A stretch of 64,000 bases of DNA, taken from positions 29,833,070 through 29,897,069 of the forward strand of contig NC_080050.1 of the NCBI RefSeq assembly GCF_026212465.1, in the 5' to 3' direction. Source of the DNA: Amaranthus tricolor (lineage: Eukaryota > Streptophyta > Magnoliopsida > Caryophyllales > Amaranthaceae). Under the pieces are notes generated by a model. The model was not told where the DNA came from and ran no database searches. It saw only the letters and a list, made by a program, of their open reading frames with translations. A program made the position numbers and the translations under genes. Positions within the stretch are counted from its first letter, which is position 1, and each line of letters begins with the position of its first letter. Positions 11,040 to 22,828 of this stretch are shown here, one piece after another.

Positions 11040-13567
11040 AAAATAAGCTAAATATTTGGATGAAAACAAAAAAATGCGTGACTCAAATTTAAAATAAAAA
11101 TATTAAAATAGTCATGTGAAAAACTAAAATAAAAATATCGCGAAATATGTGAAAGTCTGCAATAAAGGGGCAAATTACTATCATTCACATATTTCTCATA
11201 CTTAAAGGTTTTACTTTCATGTAATACCGAAAGATTCCACAATGAATCCCTTATAGCATCGAACTTATGTACGTGTCTTAAGTAGCTTATAACTCTAATA
11301 TACTATTTCTATTTCATTATATTTGTAACTGATTGTGATATTTTTTTAAACAACATATTTTAATTATCTGTAAGTATTTTAAAAAAGAGGTAATTCGTAA
11401 ATATATGGCAATAAAAACCATTAGCAAGAAACTGAGTAATGAAGTAATGATAAAATAAGTATGCAAGTGGTCCAACAAATAAGTGATATTTTTTAGTTAA
11501 TTATATGATTTGTCATACTACCTCGATTAATATGTTTTTATTTGTTTTTTTTATTATTTTCAAATGGAAATATTGTAAAGCTATTTTTATGAAGGATCTT
11601 TTTATTTGAGATATTTCTTTTGGATAATAATAACTTTATAAGTGCGTCATATATTTTTTTAACTCACAAAATTTACTAGATTCTCTTAAATTGATGATAT
11701 TTCTCTGGTCATTAATTGTTGTAGAATATTTATCATTTATTGTGAAATTATAAATATACACCTAGTCAAAGGTCAGAGTGAAGACCAATATGCACGCATT
11801 GATCAATCCTCAAGTCAATTATTTGACCAATTAACCCCCACTAGATGAACCATCAGCCTACCTATCAAATAACTACCAACTAATCCAACCCTCTAGCAAT
11901 TGCCTCAACTGAAACTCTACAGGCCGAGATTATTATAAATAGCTCTCCCATCAACAAAATAAAGGTTACGCAATTCTATTCTTAAAATACTTGCTTTCTA
12001 ATAATCTAATCTTATCTTACCATCGTTCCTGGTCTAAATTACGTATCGGAGAGGATTTTCGAAAAAACCGCACACATTAATCTTTCTTTGTGGTTGCAGG
12101 TGACTCCTTTTTGATTTATAAAGTATAAAATTTATCATGTCTCTTCATACAAGGGCTCTTTTAGGTTTAAAGTGTGATGCAACATTCGCAACTCATATAA
12201 TATGCTAAATATTCCGCTTAAAATGAAAGGTGAATAAAAATCAAACTCATAACTCTTATATTACATTGCTCTGATACCATATTAAAAAAAGTTAAAGTGA
12301 ACAAAAACTACACCGCCTCATAATATAATGTACTCAATCAATTACCAATAACATTTTGGTAAGAAAAAATGAAAAAGTATATATAGTAGCTAGGTGACAT
12401 TATGTTGTTGGAAATGTTTGCAAAGAATAAAGCAAAATTATGTTGGATGAAAAAAGAAAGTTGAATTTCATGGTATGTATGAGTGATTGAGTTGTAAAGC
12501 CGTGTCTGTGGTTTGCATGTAAGTTGGGTTAATTGCCAAATTGCAACTATTTTCTTCGATCACATCATACATCATTTTCAATGTCAACTTCTTCATATGA
12601 GACTCACCTCTAAGGCCGACTTCCTCATATGAGATGTAATCCCTCTGTCACATAAGAGAGATAAAATAAAAAACGACATGAAAATTTTACAATTGTGTAG
12701 ATAAATTAAAATAAAAAAAAATTAAAAAATATGTGAATAAAGATTAAACAATGTAGTGACAACATTTCCCAAAATGAAAATAATGTAAAGTCAAAAAATA
12801 GCTCAAAATTGAAATATTGGCCGAACCATAAACACATAGATAGTAGGATTTTATTATTTACTATTTATTTATTAATCCTAATACTGATCGTATTTTCTAT
12901 AACTAATATCAACACTTATTTTAATAAAATGCTCCTAATAATAATGATTTTAGGTTAAGTCGTCCAAATTCTACGATTTGGCTTGAATGCTATAGACTTT
13001 GAAATTTTTGTGGTTGTAATTCGCAAAAAATAAATATTAAAACTGCATTTCGCAAAAGTCTAAAATTTTAAGGTTGTAATTTAAAAATTATTTTTTAATA
13101 TATATATTGATATAACACAAAAGAAGAAGCAAAAGCCACGATAATTGATTTGCTTATTAAACTAATGTGTGTATCTAAAAGGATAGGAGTAATTGAATTG
13201 AATAAGCCAGAAAATAAAAAAAAAAAAAGGAAAGTACAATAATAAACAATACCTAATGGAGTAATTAATAGAATTAAAACTGCAAAAGATCAATTTAGAG
13301 ATCTTACTTAAGTATGAATTATATAAGTTTTACTATTTAAAAAATAGCAAGATTTCCTGTCAGGTTACAACAAGAAGAAAAGAATTATTTGTAAATAATT
13401 TAAAAATTCCTGCTGGGAATCTGATGATGATTTGTTGGGATCACAACTTTTATGCTTTTGATAGGCTCCATGTTTTTACTTGTTCCATAATTTTGGTAAC
13501 CTCAAAAGATTAATATATATTTATTTCTCTAATTTATCTTTATTTTTTACTTTGAATTGTTTTCTTA
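11040..13567. other. Intergenic DNA with a decayed retroelement piece
   Basis: No gene. At about 12240-12310 a GCTCTGATACCAT word sits before AT-rich sequence. This is the reverse complement of the TGGTATCAGAGC primer-binding site used by copia-type elements and TRIMs, so a degenerate minus-strand TRIM is possible. Paired terminal repeats could not be confirmed there. Confidence 0.4.
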
Positions 13568-13575
13568 TTTTGTAT

Positions 13576-14051
13576 TTTTAAATTAGGTTGGACTTATTGT
13601 AAATGTCAGCATATTAACGAGAAAAACGAGGTGCACATACTTCATAAGCCAAGGACATATATATCATTCCAAAACCATATGATAATGGAAAGAACGGATC
13701 TAACAACTTATAAAGTGTGTACACCATCTTTAGTTTGTCGATGTGGGATAAACCATTCCAACACCCCTCTTACATGCGAACCCTCGTCAAGTTCGCATGT
13801 GGGAGTGATCAATTAGGTAGGAACGCCATTCTTTTCGAACCCTACCATTTTTAATTTTATGATCGAATTATCGGCTCGGATACCATGTTAAATTAGGCTG
13901 GATTTATTGTGAATGTCAGCATATTAACGGGAAAAACTTGGTTCACATACTTCATAAGCCAAGGAGATATATACCATCCCAAAACCATATGACAATGGAA
14001 AGAAGTGCACACCATTTTTAGTTTGTCGATGTGGGATAAACCATCCGAACA
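13576..14051 (-). mobile_element. TRIM retrotransposon (476 bp) with TGTAT TSD
   Basis: Two direct terminal repeats, 13576-13763 (188 bp) and 13886-14051 (166 bp), differ mainly by one roughly 22-bp indel. They flank a 122-bp non-coding centre. In plus-strand terms each repeat begins TGTTAAATTAGG (TTTTAAATTAGG in the left copy) and ends ACA. On the minus strand, the primer-binding site TGGTATCCGAGCC directly follows the upstream repeat and a purine tract (AAGAGGGG) precedes the downstream repeat. The 5-bp duplications TGTAT lie at 13571-13575 and 14052-14056. This is a terminal-repeat retrotransposon in miniature, which needs proteins supplied in trans. Confidence 0.88.
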
Positions 14052-14056
14052 TGTAT

Positions 14057-15147
14057 GATTTCTATTTTTTTACTATGATTTATTATATGTTTTAATTGTA
14101 TTTATATATTCCAACTCTTTTTTTCATGGAATATATATTCATTCTCTTTTAATTTATTATTAAATATTTATTTTTTCTTAAAAAAATACCAAATTTGTAT
14201 TTGGTACTATATCGTGAAGGGCTAGAGGAGTAATATACTTCACATTATGCCCTCCCGTGGCAAGATCTACGCCATCTGTACTAATTTTTATAACTTTCAG
14301 ATCTACCATAGTTTTTATACTATTCCAGTAATTTTTAGGAAAAATTATTATATCCCGAATAATTTAATATTTTACTAATTTTTCTATAATAATCTTGACT
14401 AAATATGATAATTTTAAATATAAAAGGTGTTTGCTAATGATGCACTAAGACATAGGTGGATGTGTTGAGTAAAAATGGGTAGCATAGGCTATGTAACTTA
14501 GTACGATGCAGTGTGGATGACATTTATTGCCCTTTTGCTTTTATAGTGACAGTAACATGAGATTAATATTGTAATATTTTACTTGTACAGGTAAATTTGG
14601 AGTAATAAAAAATTTTAGGTTATTCATTTTACAAACCAAACTCTGCCAAAACTTTTATTAATTTACTTTAACACATTTGGTGCTACCCATGATTTTGATT
14701 TTATTTTCTTTTTTATAACAATTAATTTGCAAAAACTGATCACCATTTGGGCAATAATATTCTTAGATAAATGACCCTAAAATGAGATTATTCATGGTTA
14801 ATTAAAAATTGAGATTATTATAAAAAAAATTAATAAAAAATTAAATTATTATTGTTAGTTTTTCCTATTTTCAATTCAAAGATCTGAAAAGGGTCATAAC
14901 TCATAATTAGTGGCTCTATACTTGTCTACATATAAGGTGTCTGATTTAGAGTTAAAGATTTCAAATATTTGTTTACGCTATATCTTTTAGTATAGTTAGT
15001 TAATTGAGAGCCTTAAATTTGCAAAAATTATAAAATTAAAGTGTTGAAAAAATAATTATATGTAATTCTATATCAAAAAATAAAAAAAAAAACTTAATTA
15101 ACATATAAGTTTAACACGGCTATGTAAAGATCACTTGAGAAATATTA
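14057..15147. other. AT-rich intergenic DNA
   Basis: No recognisable gene or bounded element. Confidence 0.5.
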
Positions 15148-15152
15148 AAAAC

Positions 15153-15421
15153 TGTCAAGGAACCAACTCAACCAAAAGCTTAAGCTGATGGTTGAGGCCC
15201 CAGGATATGTTATATACTCTAACACGCCCCCTCACACGAGGCCCCATTGGGCTAGAAGTGTGTATGCGCATAGGCGCTGAATATTGCACTTTAAATGAGG
15301 GGTGGTTGAGATTCGAACCCGTGACCTCTCACGTTGACTTCTGATACCATGTCAAGGAACCAACTCAACCAAAAGCTTAAGCTGATGGTTGAGGCCCCGG
15401 GATATGTTATATACTCTAATA
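15153..15421 (-). mobile_element. TRIM retrotransposon (269 bp) with AAAAC TSD
   Basis: Two 72-bp direct repeats, 15153-15224 and 15350-15421, are almost identical. They flank a 125-bp centre. Read on the minus strand, the upstream repeat ends TTCCTTGACA and is followed at once by TGGTATCAGAAG, a tRNA-Met-type primer-binding site. The centre then has GGGTTCGAATCTC, and a purine tract (GAGGGGGCG) precedes the second repeat, which begins TGTTAGAG. The 5-bp TSD AAAAC lies at 15148-15152 and 15422-15426. No protein is encoded. The element is among the smallest of its kind. Confidence 0.92.
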
Positions 15422-15426
15422 AAAAC

Positions 15427-16203
15427 GGAGGATCAACATTTGTATTATAACATCTTGCACAAGCCAATTTTTAAAATAAAGCTTATGAAACCAAACCCTA
15501 GACGTAAAGTCACCAAGTCAGAAAGTAAACAAAAGTTCATTTATCACCGCCTTCAAAGTTCACTATTGATATATTCGAACCTTTGATCAGTCGACCAAAA
15601 GCAATTTATGATTACCATAATTTTCATATTCTATTATTATTAGCATATAGAAATCGTAATATAGTACAATAAAATAATTAATTCTTTTTTTAATTTATTA
15701 TTAAAAAAATTTTTATGGAATATTTCGATAGTAATACACAATATACTATAATTAACTACAAAATGTGATATTGAGGTTAATCATTATTCTTTTTTATAGG
15801 TGGTGGAAAGAAGCCCAATGTTATACTTCTACTTGATTGAATACTGAATAGTGGCATAACGGTGAAGTAAAGAACCATAATAATACATAGTATATAGTAA
15901 TAAAATGTAATATCAAATATATATATAATCTTAAAATGTGTCATTTTAAGGTTATGCTGGTATTGAAAATAAGTATTTATAGGACAAATAAAAGTTAAGA
16001 AAACAAAATTATTGGAGTAAAAGTCTAAAAAATATGTTACTATTATAGGTACGTAGTTGTTGTAATCTGATGAAAAAGATTAAATAGGAGCATTTTCTTT
16101 TTATTTTGCGAAAATATTTACTCTACTGGAATGAAATTAAAGTGATATATTTCTCTCCTTTTCCCTCAAAATAAGGTTGGTTATTTTTCTTTTCCTCCAT
16201 CTT
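15427..16203. other. AT-rich intergenic DNA
   Basis: Short frames only. The open frame that starts inside the preceding TRIM has no known domain. Nothing else is recognised. Confidence 0.5.
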
Positions 16204-16211
16204 CCTCTTAC

Positions 16212-16786
16212 TAGGGGTGAAACTTATTCAGATTAAAACCGCAATCCAAACCAGACCAAATCGAATAACAAATATGGTTTGGTGATTTTTAAAATTTGGT
16301 TTGGATTAGGTTTGTAAATTTAAAAACCGAAATAATTAGGTTTGGATTAGGTTTGGAATTTTTAAAAACCGAAAACCGCATTACTAGACCGAACACCGAA
16401 ATATTAAAGGTAAGACCGTAATTTTAAAACCTAAAACAAAAACCCTTATTACCAAATACCAAGTTACCAACACAGGCTGTGTAATAATATATGATTATTA
16501 CCAAATACCAACAATTATCATATAATACCAACACAGGCACAACAAAGCAAATTCCTGAAAACGCAAAGCAAATTCCTGAAAGCAAATTATCATATAATAG
16601 TTATTCGGTTCAAAAAAATTCGGTCTGGCGGTTCGGTTCAGTCTACACATATAAAATGCGGTTCGGTTCGGTTCGGTCTAGAAACTAATTTGGTTTGGTG
16701 TTGGTCTGAAAATATGGAGACCGAATAAAATATGGTTCGATTTGGTTTAGATGAAAGTCCAAACCGTAGACCGAACTTTCACCCTA
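16212..16786. mobile_element. Non-autonomous hAT (Ds-like) element, 575 bp
   Basis: The terminal inverted repeats are TAGGGGTGAAA on the left and TTTCACCCTA on the right, the form of Ac/Ds-type ends. A perfect 8-bp target duplication, CCTCTTAC, lies at 16204-16211 and 16787-16794. The interior is non-coding. It is filled with short AACCGAAC/GGTTCGGTTTGG words in both orientations, concentrated near the two ends, which resembles the many subterminal binding motifs of hAT elements. Mobilisation would depend on an hAT transposase encoded elsewhere. Confidence 0.9.
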
Positions 16787-16939
16787 CCTCTTACCATTAT
16801 ATTCATTATTTTGCATCCCCTTTCAAATTTACATCTACTTATATTTATTTGTATAGTTTGACGTTTGTTTCCCCTTAAATATTTACCCTCAATATAAAGC
16901 ATGCCCTAAAGGTTGGACATGTACCCGTAATTTTAGTTT

Positions 16940-17289
16940 TTACCACTTTTAATTGATTTTTGATTAGTCGGGCTTAATAAATTGATCACTCTTAGAAAAT
17001 TATAAATAATTATTTTAAAATTATAAATGATCACTTTAAAATTATATAAAATTATATAAAGTAATTACTTTAATTAAGGTAAGCCTAATTCTCAAAGATA
17101 GTCAATTATAAAATTTGGGTAAATAACTTGGGGAAGAGGCTAAAATAAGAGAACGTGCACATTACTTCTTACAAATTTATTCCATCTTACTTCTACTTTA
17201 GATTTAACAACAATAACACATTGACATCCCAAAAGAATAGAAAAAGAAAAAACAGATGCAAGTAGAGATGGAGATAGTAATGGGAAGAG

Positions 17290-17343
<54 letters not shown>

Positions 17344-17470
17344 TAGCTCATCTTATATGAGATCATATCACCATGAGACGAGCTCATATATAATAAGCTT
17401 ATTTTTTTAATTAATCACTTTAAAATGTAAATAATCACTTTAACACTCTAAATGTATATTAGTCAGCCCA
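16940..17470. repeat. Family A minisatellite-cored elements (two partial copies)
   Basis: Repeats of ATCACTTTAAAATTATAAA-type units lie at about 16985-17095 and again at 17400-17460. The second is preceded by CATGAGACGAGCTCAT. The same unit and GAGACG edges recur at 39385-39640, 55315-55860 and 56630-56870. Confidence 0.5.
17291..17342. repeat. (TAA)n microsatellite
   Basis: About 17 uninterrupted trinucleotide units. Confidence 0.97.
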
Positions 17471-17524
17471 ATAAAAATAGTGTTATTATGATACCGGTGA
17501 CACCGTCACATTTAAGAATTTATG

Positions 17525-17548
17525 TAATAATAATAATAATAATAATAG
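17525..17548. repeat. (TAA)n microsatellite
   Basis: About 8 uninterrupted units. Confidence 0.9.
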
Positions 17549-17969
17549 GAATAAAAAATAAAAAGATAAAAAGTGGGCAAATTGCCTCATGATATATGCC
17601 TCAAAAAACAGATCATTTCTGCTGTTGCAACCAACCAAGAGGTGGGGTCCATCAATGTTTGTAATGTTAACAATACAAGTTGTTACATTACATGACATTA
17701 CAATTATAATTACAATTACAATTTACATTACATAAGATTACAGTGCATCAAAGGCTGGCACATGCTGTGAACTGTGTAGATAATGTGTTTAGGGTTGTAA
17801 CTTTCTCCACCTCTTTACTTCCTTTTCCTCCGCTTCTATTTATTGTCTCCAACTATTTATGTAAATACTAGATATCCCACAAATATCTTTATTTTTTTTG
17901 CTGTTTTATTTTGAGATAGGTTAAGTAAATTAATTTTTATCACATCATCCTGGCTAGATTAAATATTAC

Positions 17970-18133
17970 ACATAAAAATCGTGTATTTTTATTAATAAGC
18001 TGAGAAACTCTTTAATCGCACTATTTTTTATGGGTATGAGTTGTCGTTTTTCTTTCCTCTCCAAACCTTGATAATAATTTTTCTTTAAGTTGAATAAATT
18101 GGGTATAATGATGATGACATAAAAATCGTGTAT
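17970..18133 (+). mobile_element. 130-bp RTE LINE tail with 17-bp TSD
   Basis: The insert 17987-18116 is homologous to the reverse complement of the LINE 3' end at 6746-6880. Shared words are GAGAAACTCTTT, TATGGGTATGAGTTG, TTTCTTTCC and GGGTATAATGATGATG. It is flanked by the perfect 17-bp repeat ACATAAAAATCGTGTAT at 17970-17986 and 18117-18133. It is an extreme 5'-truncated RTE insertion containing only 3' UTR. Confidence 0.88.
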
Positions 18134-18949
18134 GATATGGAAATCTATTTAGTGATAATTTATCTAATTACACCCACCCCTTATAAGTATATTTGACATG
18201 GAAAAATGGGTTCAATTTAATGACCATATTGGACCAAAAATTGACGACTTGATTACAATTTTTATTGAAATTTATTGGTAATCAATTCGAAAATTAGATA
18301 TATAGCATGAAAATTATGAAAAATTGTAATAAAAAGTTGGCAGATTTTGATTTTTTGACTTTTTTCAAATCAAATTTTCAGTTTATGTTGTCGTTATTTT
18401 TAATCGGAATTCACCATATTTTCGGTATTATTTTTCATTTTGAGCCAATATATGCTTGTCTAAACCCTATCAAATGCATTATGTTGATGCATTTTTTGTA
18501 AGAAATTTAAATTTCTAGCCATTCTAATCACATATGATCAAAGAAGAAGAAATTTGGAATAAAATCATTGAGTAAATCCATAAAATTTGAAGTAAAATTG
18601 AGAATGGCCATTAAGAAAATTAGATATTAATAAGCTTAACTATTCCTATAAACTCCAAATACAATTAATTATCAATTGACTTATTAATAACGATCCAAGT
18701 ATATTGTTGTATTCTAAAAAGGTTAAAAGTAATTGTAAATTGTAAAAAGAAGAGATAATTAATAAAAATAAAAAATAAAAGGTAAAAAATGAAAAGATAA
18801 AAAATGAAAAATAGTCCTATAGTGGTGGAGCATGTGGCACTAATTGAAGGAGTGAAAAAGTTATATGAGAGACAAAAGGTAAACTTGGTAACATGGTGAG
18901 CATGTGAGAATTGAAGTTGCATCATGTGTCATCCATGTGAATTAATCCA

Positions 18950-18950
<1 letters not shown>

Positions 18951-18992
<42 letters not shown>

Positions 18993-18993
18993 T
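18951..18993. repeat. (ATT)n microsatellite
   Basis: About 14 uninterrupted units. Confidence 0.97.
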
Positions 18994-19346
18994 CTCACTT
19001 TCATCTCATCTCTCATTTAACATTTCTGCCTTAATACTCATTTTCTTGCTAGCTAACCCATTATTTCCTACCTCTCCTCCACTATTACTCTTTTTTTTTC
19101 CTTCAATATTTTATTTTTATCCTTTGCTTACATTTGAAGCCTTCTTTTTATTATTAAAATAAATCTGAACATGTATAAGATGTCTGGTTGTGTACGATCT
19201 AAATATGAAGAATTTATGTTAATTTTACAGTGATTTTATTATTTTTAAACCTTAATTTTCAAAAAATAAATGTGTACACTCGATAGTAATATAAATAATA
19301 GTACTTTAACAAACCACACAAAAAGGTAAATAATAATAAAAATGAT

Positions 19347-19348
<2 letters not shown>

Positions 19349-19382
<34 letters not shown>
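19349..19382. repeat. (TAA)n microsatellite
   Basis: About 11 units. Confidence 0.95.
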
Positions 19383-19383
<1 letters not shown>

Positions 19384-19735
19384 TAAGATGCTTATTTGTA
19401 CTCTTGGCAAAATCCTCATGAGTCTGTATTTGGGCCCCAGCCCTAATGGGTGATGGTTCATAAGCTAATGTCGTAAAACGGAAGAAGAAGAAGAAATATG
19501 TTATGAAGTGTGAGGACAATAGTCAATAGATACGTATTTATCTTATGTGCTTTTTTGCGTTTGAGGAAATATGTATGCTATCGAGGATTACTTCTTATTA
19601 TTCATCGACTAACTCTAGTGTTCATGCATTATTAGCCTTTTGCATTCAAAAATCTAACTTATTGTCCCACGATCACCAAACTTTATTGTATGTTTCTTTT
19701 ATATAATGATAATAATTAATAAGAATAATAATTAA

Positions 19736-19736
19736 C

Positions 19737-19770
<34 letters not shown>

Positions 19771-19771
19771 T
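19736..19771. repeat. (AAT)n microsatellite
   Basis: About 12 units, preceded by imperfect AATAAT repeats. Confidence 0.95.
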
Positions 19772-20185
19772 TTATTTGGCAAATTTATAACTAATACTAA
19801 AAAACACTGCTCATGTCATCACTTTTAAAATTACTTACGTGTCGCTTTCTCAATAAAAAATTTCCCGCTAAAACTCAATGATGATGTCATTGTTATTATG
19901 ACTAATGTTTATATCTTTGACTTTTCAACTTTCTAACTTTCTAATTATAACTATAATTATTATTCATACCGATTGATTTTTTACTATTTAGGTCACATCA
20001 TTTAATGTATTAGAAAAACATATATTTTATTTTTTTCAATTATTTATAAAATCTTTATAATGTTATTTGTTAAATAAATATATGATATTTTGAGATAGTT
20101 AAAACATAAAGCCGTAAATTTTAATATTTTTATTACAAATATGTCAAAAAATTTAATAAAATCATGTATCACAAGCATTATCTAA

Positions 20186-20190
20186 TGATG

Positions 20191-20248
<58 letters not shown>

Positions 20249-20249
20249 G
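20186..20249. repeat. (ATA)n microsatellite
   Basis: About 20 units, the second-longest trinucleotide tract in the window. Confidence 0.97.
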
Positions 20250-21889
20250 AGGAAGTAGAAGAAATGTACGTGGACAATCCCACTATTTAATGCCATGCAT
20301 GAATGAGTGATTATGACCTCTCACTTTAATTACTACCCACTACAACCACACTCAATATTACTACCCAAATTAAACTGAAATTAGAATTTGTAACTCATTA
20401 CAATAAATTTAACTTTTTGCGAAATTAAATTATCGACATTAAAAAAATACCGTTGATTTATACTTTTAGTGTAAGAATTATCAATTTTTATTTTACGTTC
20501 CACTATAAAGTGATTTAGCGACACTTTATTTAATCTTTGGTGGCATATGTAATTGTTACTATAATCTATAGTGGTATTTGTGAGAAATGTTACTAGATCT
20601 TATGTCGCAAAAAACTTTAGTGTGAATTTTTATTATGCTGCTAAAGAGTCTAATAAATGTCACTAAATGCTCTATATATATTATTAAAAATTTGAAGAAG
20701 CAACATTTAAATTAAATGTCACTAAATATATCCCACTAAAAACAAATTATATTGTAGTGAGTACTTGTAATTTATTTTATTAGAAATAAATATTTTTTTG
20801 TTTTTATAATTTATTTTATTAGAAATAAATATTTTTTTTATTTCTGTTTTATTTATCGCCGTAAAATTCACAAATAAATTCAACTTCATTTACGGTAGTT
20901 ATTCCATATATCATAAATGAACCTACTATAAAAAAAGGCAAACTAAACAGCATTTTTCTATATTAATAAAACAAATCTAATTGTCAAAAATAGTTAAAGA
21001 GATTTTTTTAATAATTATAGTAGTATATGAAAAAGATAAACTACAATGAAATTAGTATATATGGTGTTTATTTTTTCAAAATACCTTATTTCCCTATATA
21101 AGATTAAATGTTCAATTCTAATATAATCCTCCCCTTCACTCGGCCTATTCTATACTATATTAACTAAAATATTTATTTATGGTCTATATTGGTTTTGAAA
21201 CGTTGAAAACCCTAAGTTTCCAAAAATAGGATGGGATCTAAGCCTGGTTGGTCGAACTTCAACTTGGCCCATGCTATAGTTCACGGATATATTTTGAATA
21301 AAAGTAAAATAAATTAGTTTTTATATGTAAAATGTAAGGTTATATATTTGTTACTTTTTAAAAATAGAATATCAATAAAAAAATTACTATACACCTTTGA
21401 TGTAAATCCAATAAGTGTAATCCTTACAAAATTCAAACGAATCAAACAAGCTTTAGTTAGGGAAAAAGAAGATAAAAGTTAAATATGTTAAAATGCATTT
21501 AAATAAGGATAATTGAATAATCTACAAGGTATAAATACATTGACGTAAAAGATTATTTGTTTGAATTTAATTTAAGAATATTATTTAATGTTTTGTTCAT
21601 TTAACAAAACTATGAAAAACCATAAAAATTTGAAATTCGCAAGTGTAATTTCCTAATTCCTACTTGAATTCATTTATAATACACCCTTTGGTTAATTAAA
21701 ATTGTGATATTATTCACATTAATGTCAACATATATTATGAAAAAGGAGAAGATTTTCTAGAAAATTAGAATTTCCGAAATTTACTTCTTAGGACAAACAA
21801 ATACCTATAAATTTGAATGAATTATATATCTTGGTTTAGGTTTTAGATTTAATATATATTTGTTACTCAGGCAAATTACTTTAAATTTG

Positions 21890-22140
21890 TTCCTCCCACA
21901 GTAGTGTTAATAATTTTTCTTTGCACATACTCAAATTATCAAATTATCTCAATCTATTTTTACATATCTTTGCAGAATGGGCAACACCTAAATTTTCTTT
22001 AAACTCCTGGTTTCTGATTCACACATTTACCTCAGTATACACATTTTTGTTTTGTAACTTTCATCTTATATTCAAAATTCTTCTAGCCCAACATAAAAGC
22101 ACCCAAATAGTTATTCGCCACTTGAACCAACCCGCTTAAA
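21890..22140 (-). pseudogene. Decayed RTE LINE reverse transcriptase fragment
   Basis: The plus-strand shadow translation (LSNYLNLFLHIFAEW.TPKFSLNSWFLI..) closely parallels the shadow of the intact LINE at 7099-7437 (PNHLNLFSHIFAECG.TLNFSLNFWFLI). This 250-bp block is therefore a minus-strand remnant of the same reverse transcriptase C-terminal region, with several indels. No tail or TSD is visible. Confidence 0.75.
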
Positions 22141-22443
22141 AGTGATAATTTCATAACTAGTAAATTTCAAAAATTATGTTATGAGGTAATCAACTAAATC
22201 TAACAAATTAAAATTTTACCCAAGAAAAAGCAACAAATTTAATATGCTAACGCATATTTGTAAGTTGAAGTTATTGTTGATTTTTATTTGTTAATTTTTA
22301 TAAAATAATTAAGATGATAAACTCATATGAGTATGCGATTGAATTATATCTATATCATTTCCCTTTTTGCTTTTGGAAATCAAATATGTGAATAGTTTAA
22401 CTATTTAGTCCAATAAAAAATTAAAACTTAATTTGTTGTTACA

Positions 22444-22783
22444 TATTGAAAAAAAATTATCAATGATACCCCTAAATTGTTGCACTTTATTAACGGTATA
22501 CCTAAGTTTTTTCGATTATCAATGGTATCCTCGTGTTATTGAGCGTCTTACAATCGTAACCTTTTCCAATTTTTTCTGTCCAAAACCGTTAAATTTTTTT
22601 CTTTTTGTATTTTTTTAATATTTTAAATTGAAAAATAAAAGAAAAAGAAAAATTTGGACGGAAAAAATTAGAAAAGGTTATGGTTGCAAAACGCTTAATA
22701 ATACGAGAGTACCATTGATAATTAAAAAAATTTAGGGGTACCATTGATACATAAGGTACCATTGATAATTTCCCTATTGAATA
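22444..22783. mobile_element. Foldback MITE, probably MULE-type (322 bp)
   Basis: The two halves are long inverted repeats. On the left, ATTATCAATGATACCCC, TATCAATGGTATCCTCG and AACCTTTTCCAATTTTTTC are mirrored on the right by GAAAAAATTAGAAAAGGTT, CGAGAGTACCATTGATAATT and GGTACCATTGATAATTT. The flanking 9-bp repeat is TATTGAAAA (22444-22452) against TATTGAATA (22775-22783), with one mismatch. Long inverted arms with a 9-bp TSD point to a Mutator-like foldback element. Non-coding. Confidence 0.75.
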
Positions 22784-22828
22784 ACATAAAATAAGTTCAT
22801 TAAGCTAAAGTTTGTACAGAAATATATT

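Larger units (their letters stand above)
18134..21889. other. Intergenic DNA rich in ATT microsatellites
   Basis: No gene. The stretch is AT-rich with four long ATT tracts listed separately. Around 20770-20840 a roughly 50-bp segment (TAATTTATTTTATTAGAAATAAATATTTTT) is tandemly duplicated. Confidence 0.5.

Noticed and set aside
15300..15340. A tRNA gene around the TTCGAACCC word
   Set aside because: Only a box B-like word is present. There is no cloverleaf or box A at proper spacing, and it lies inside a defined TRIM.
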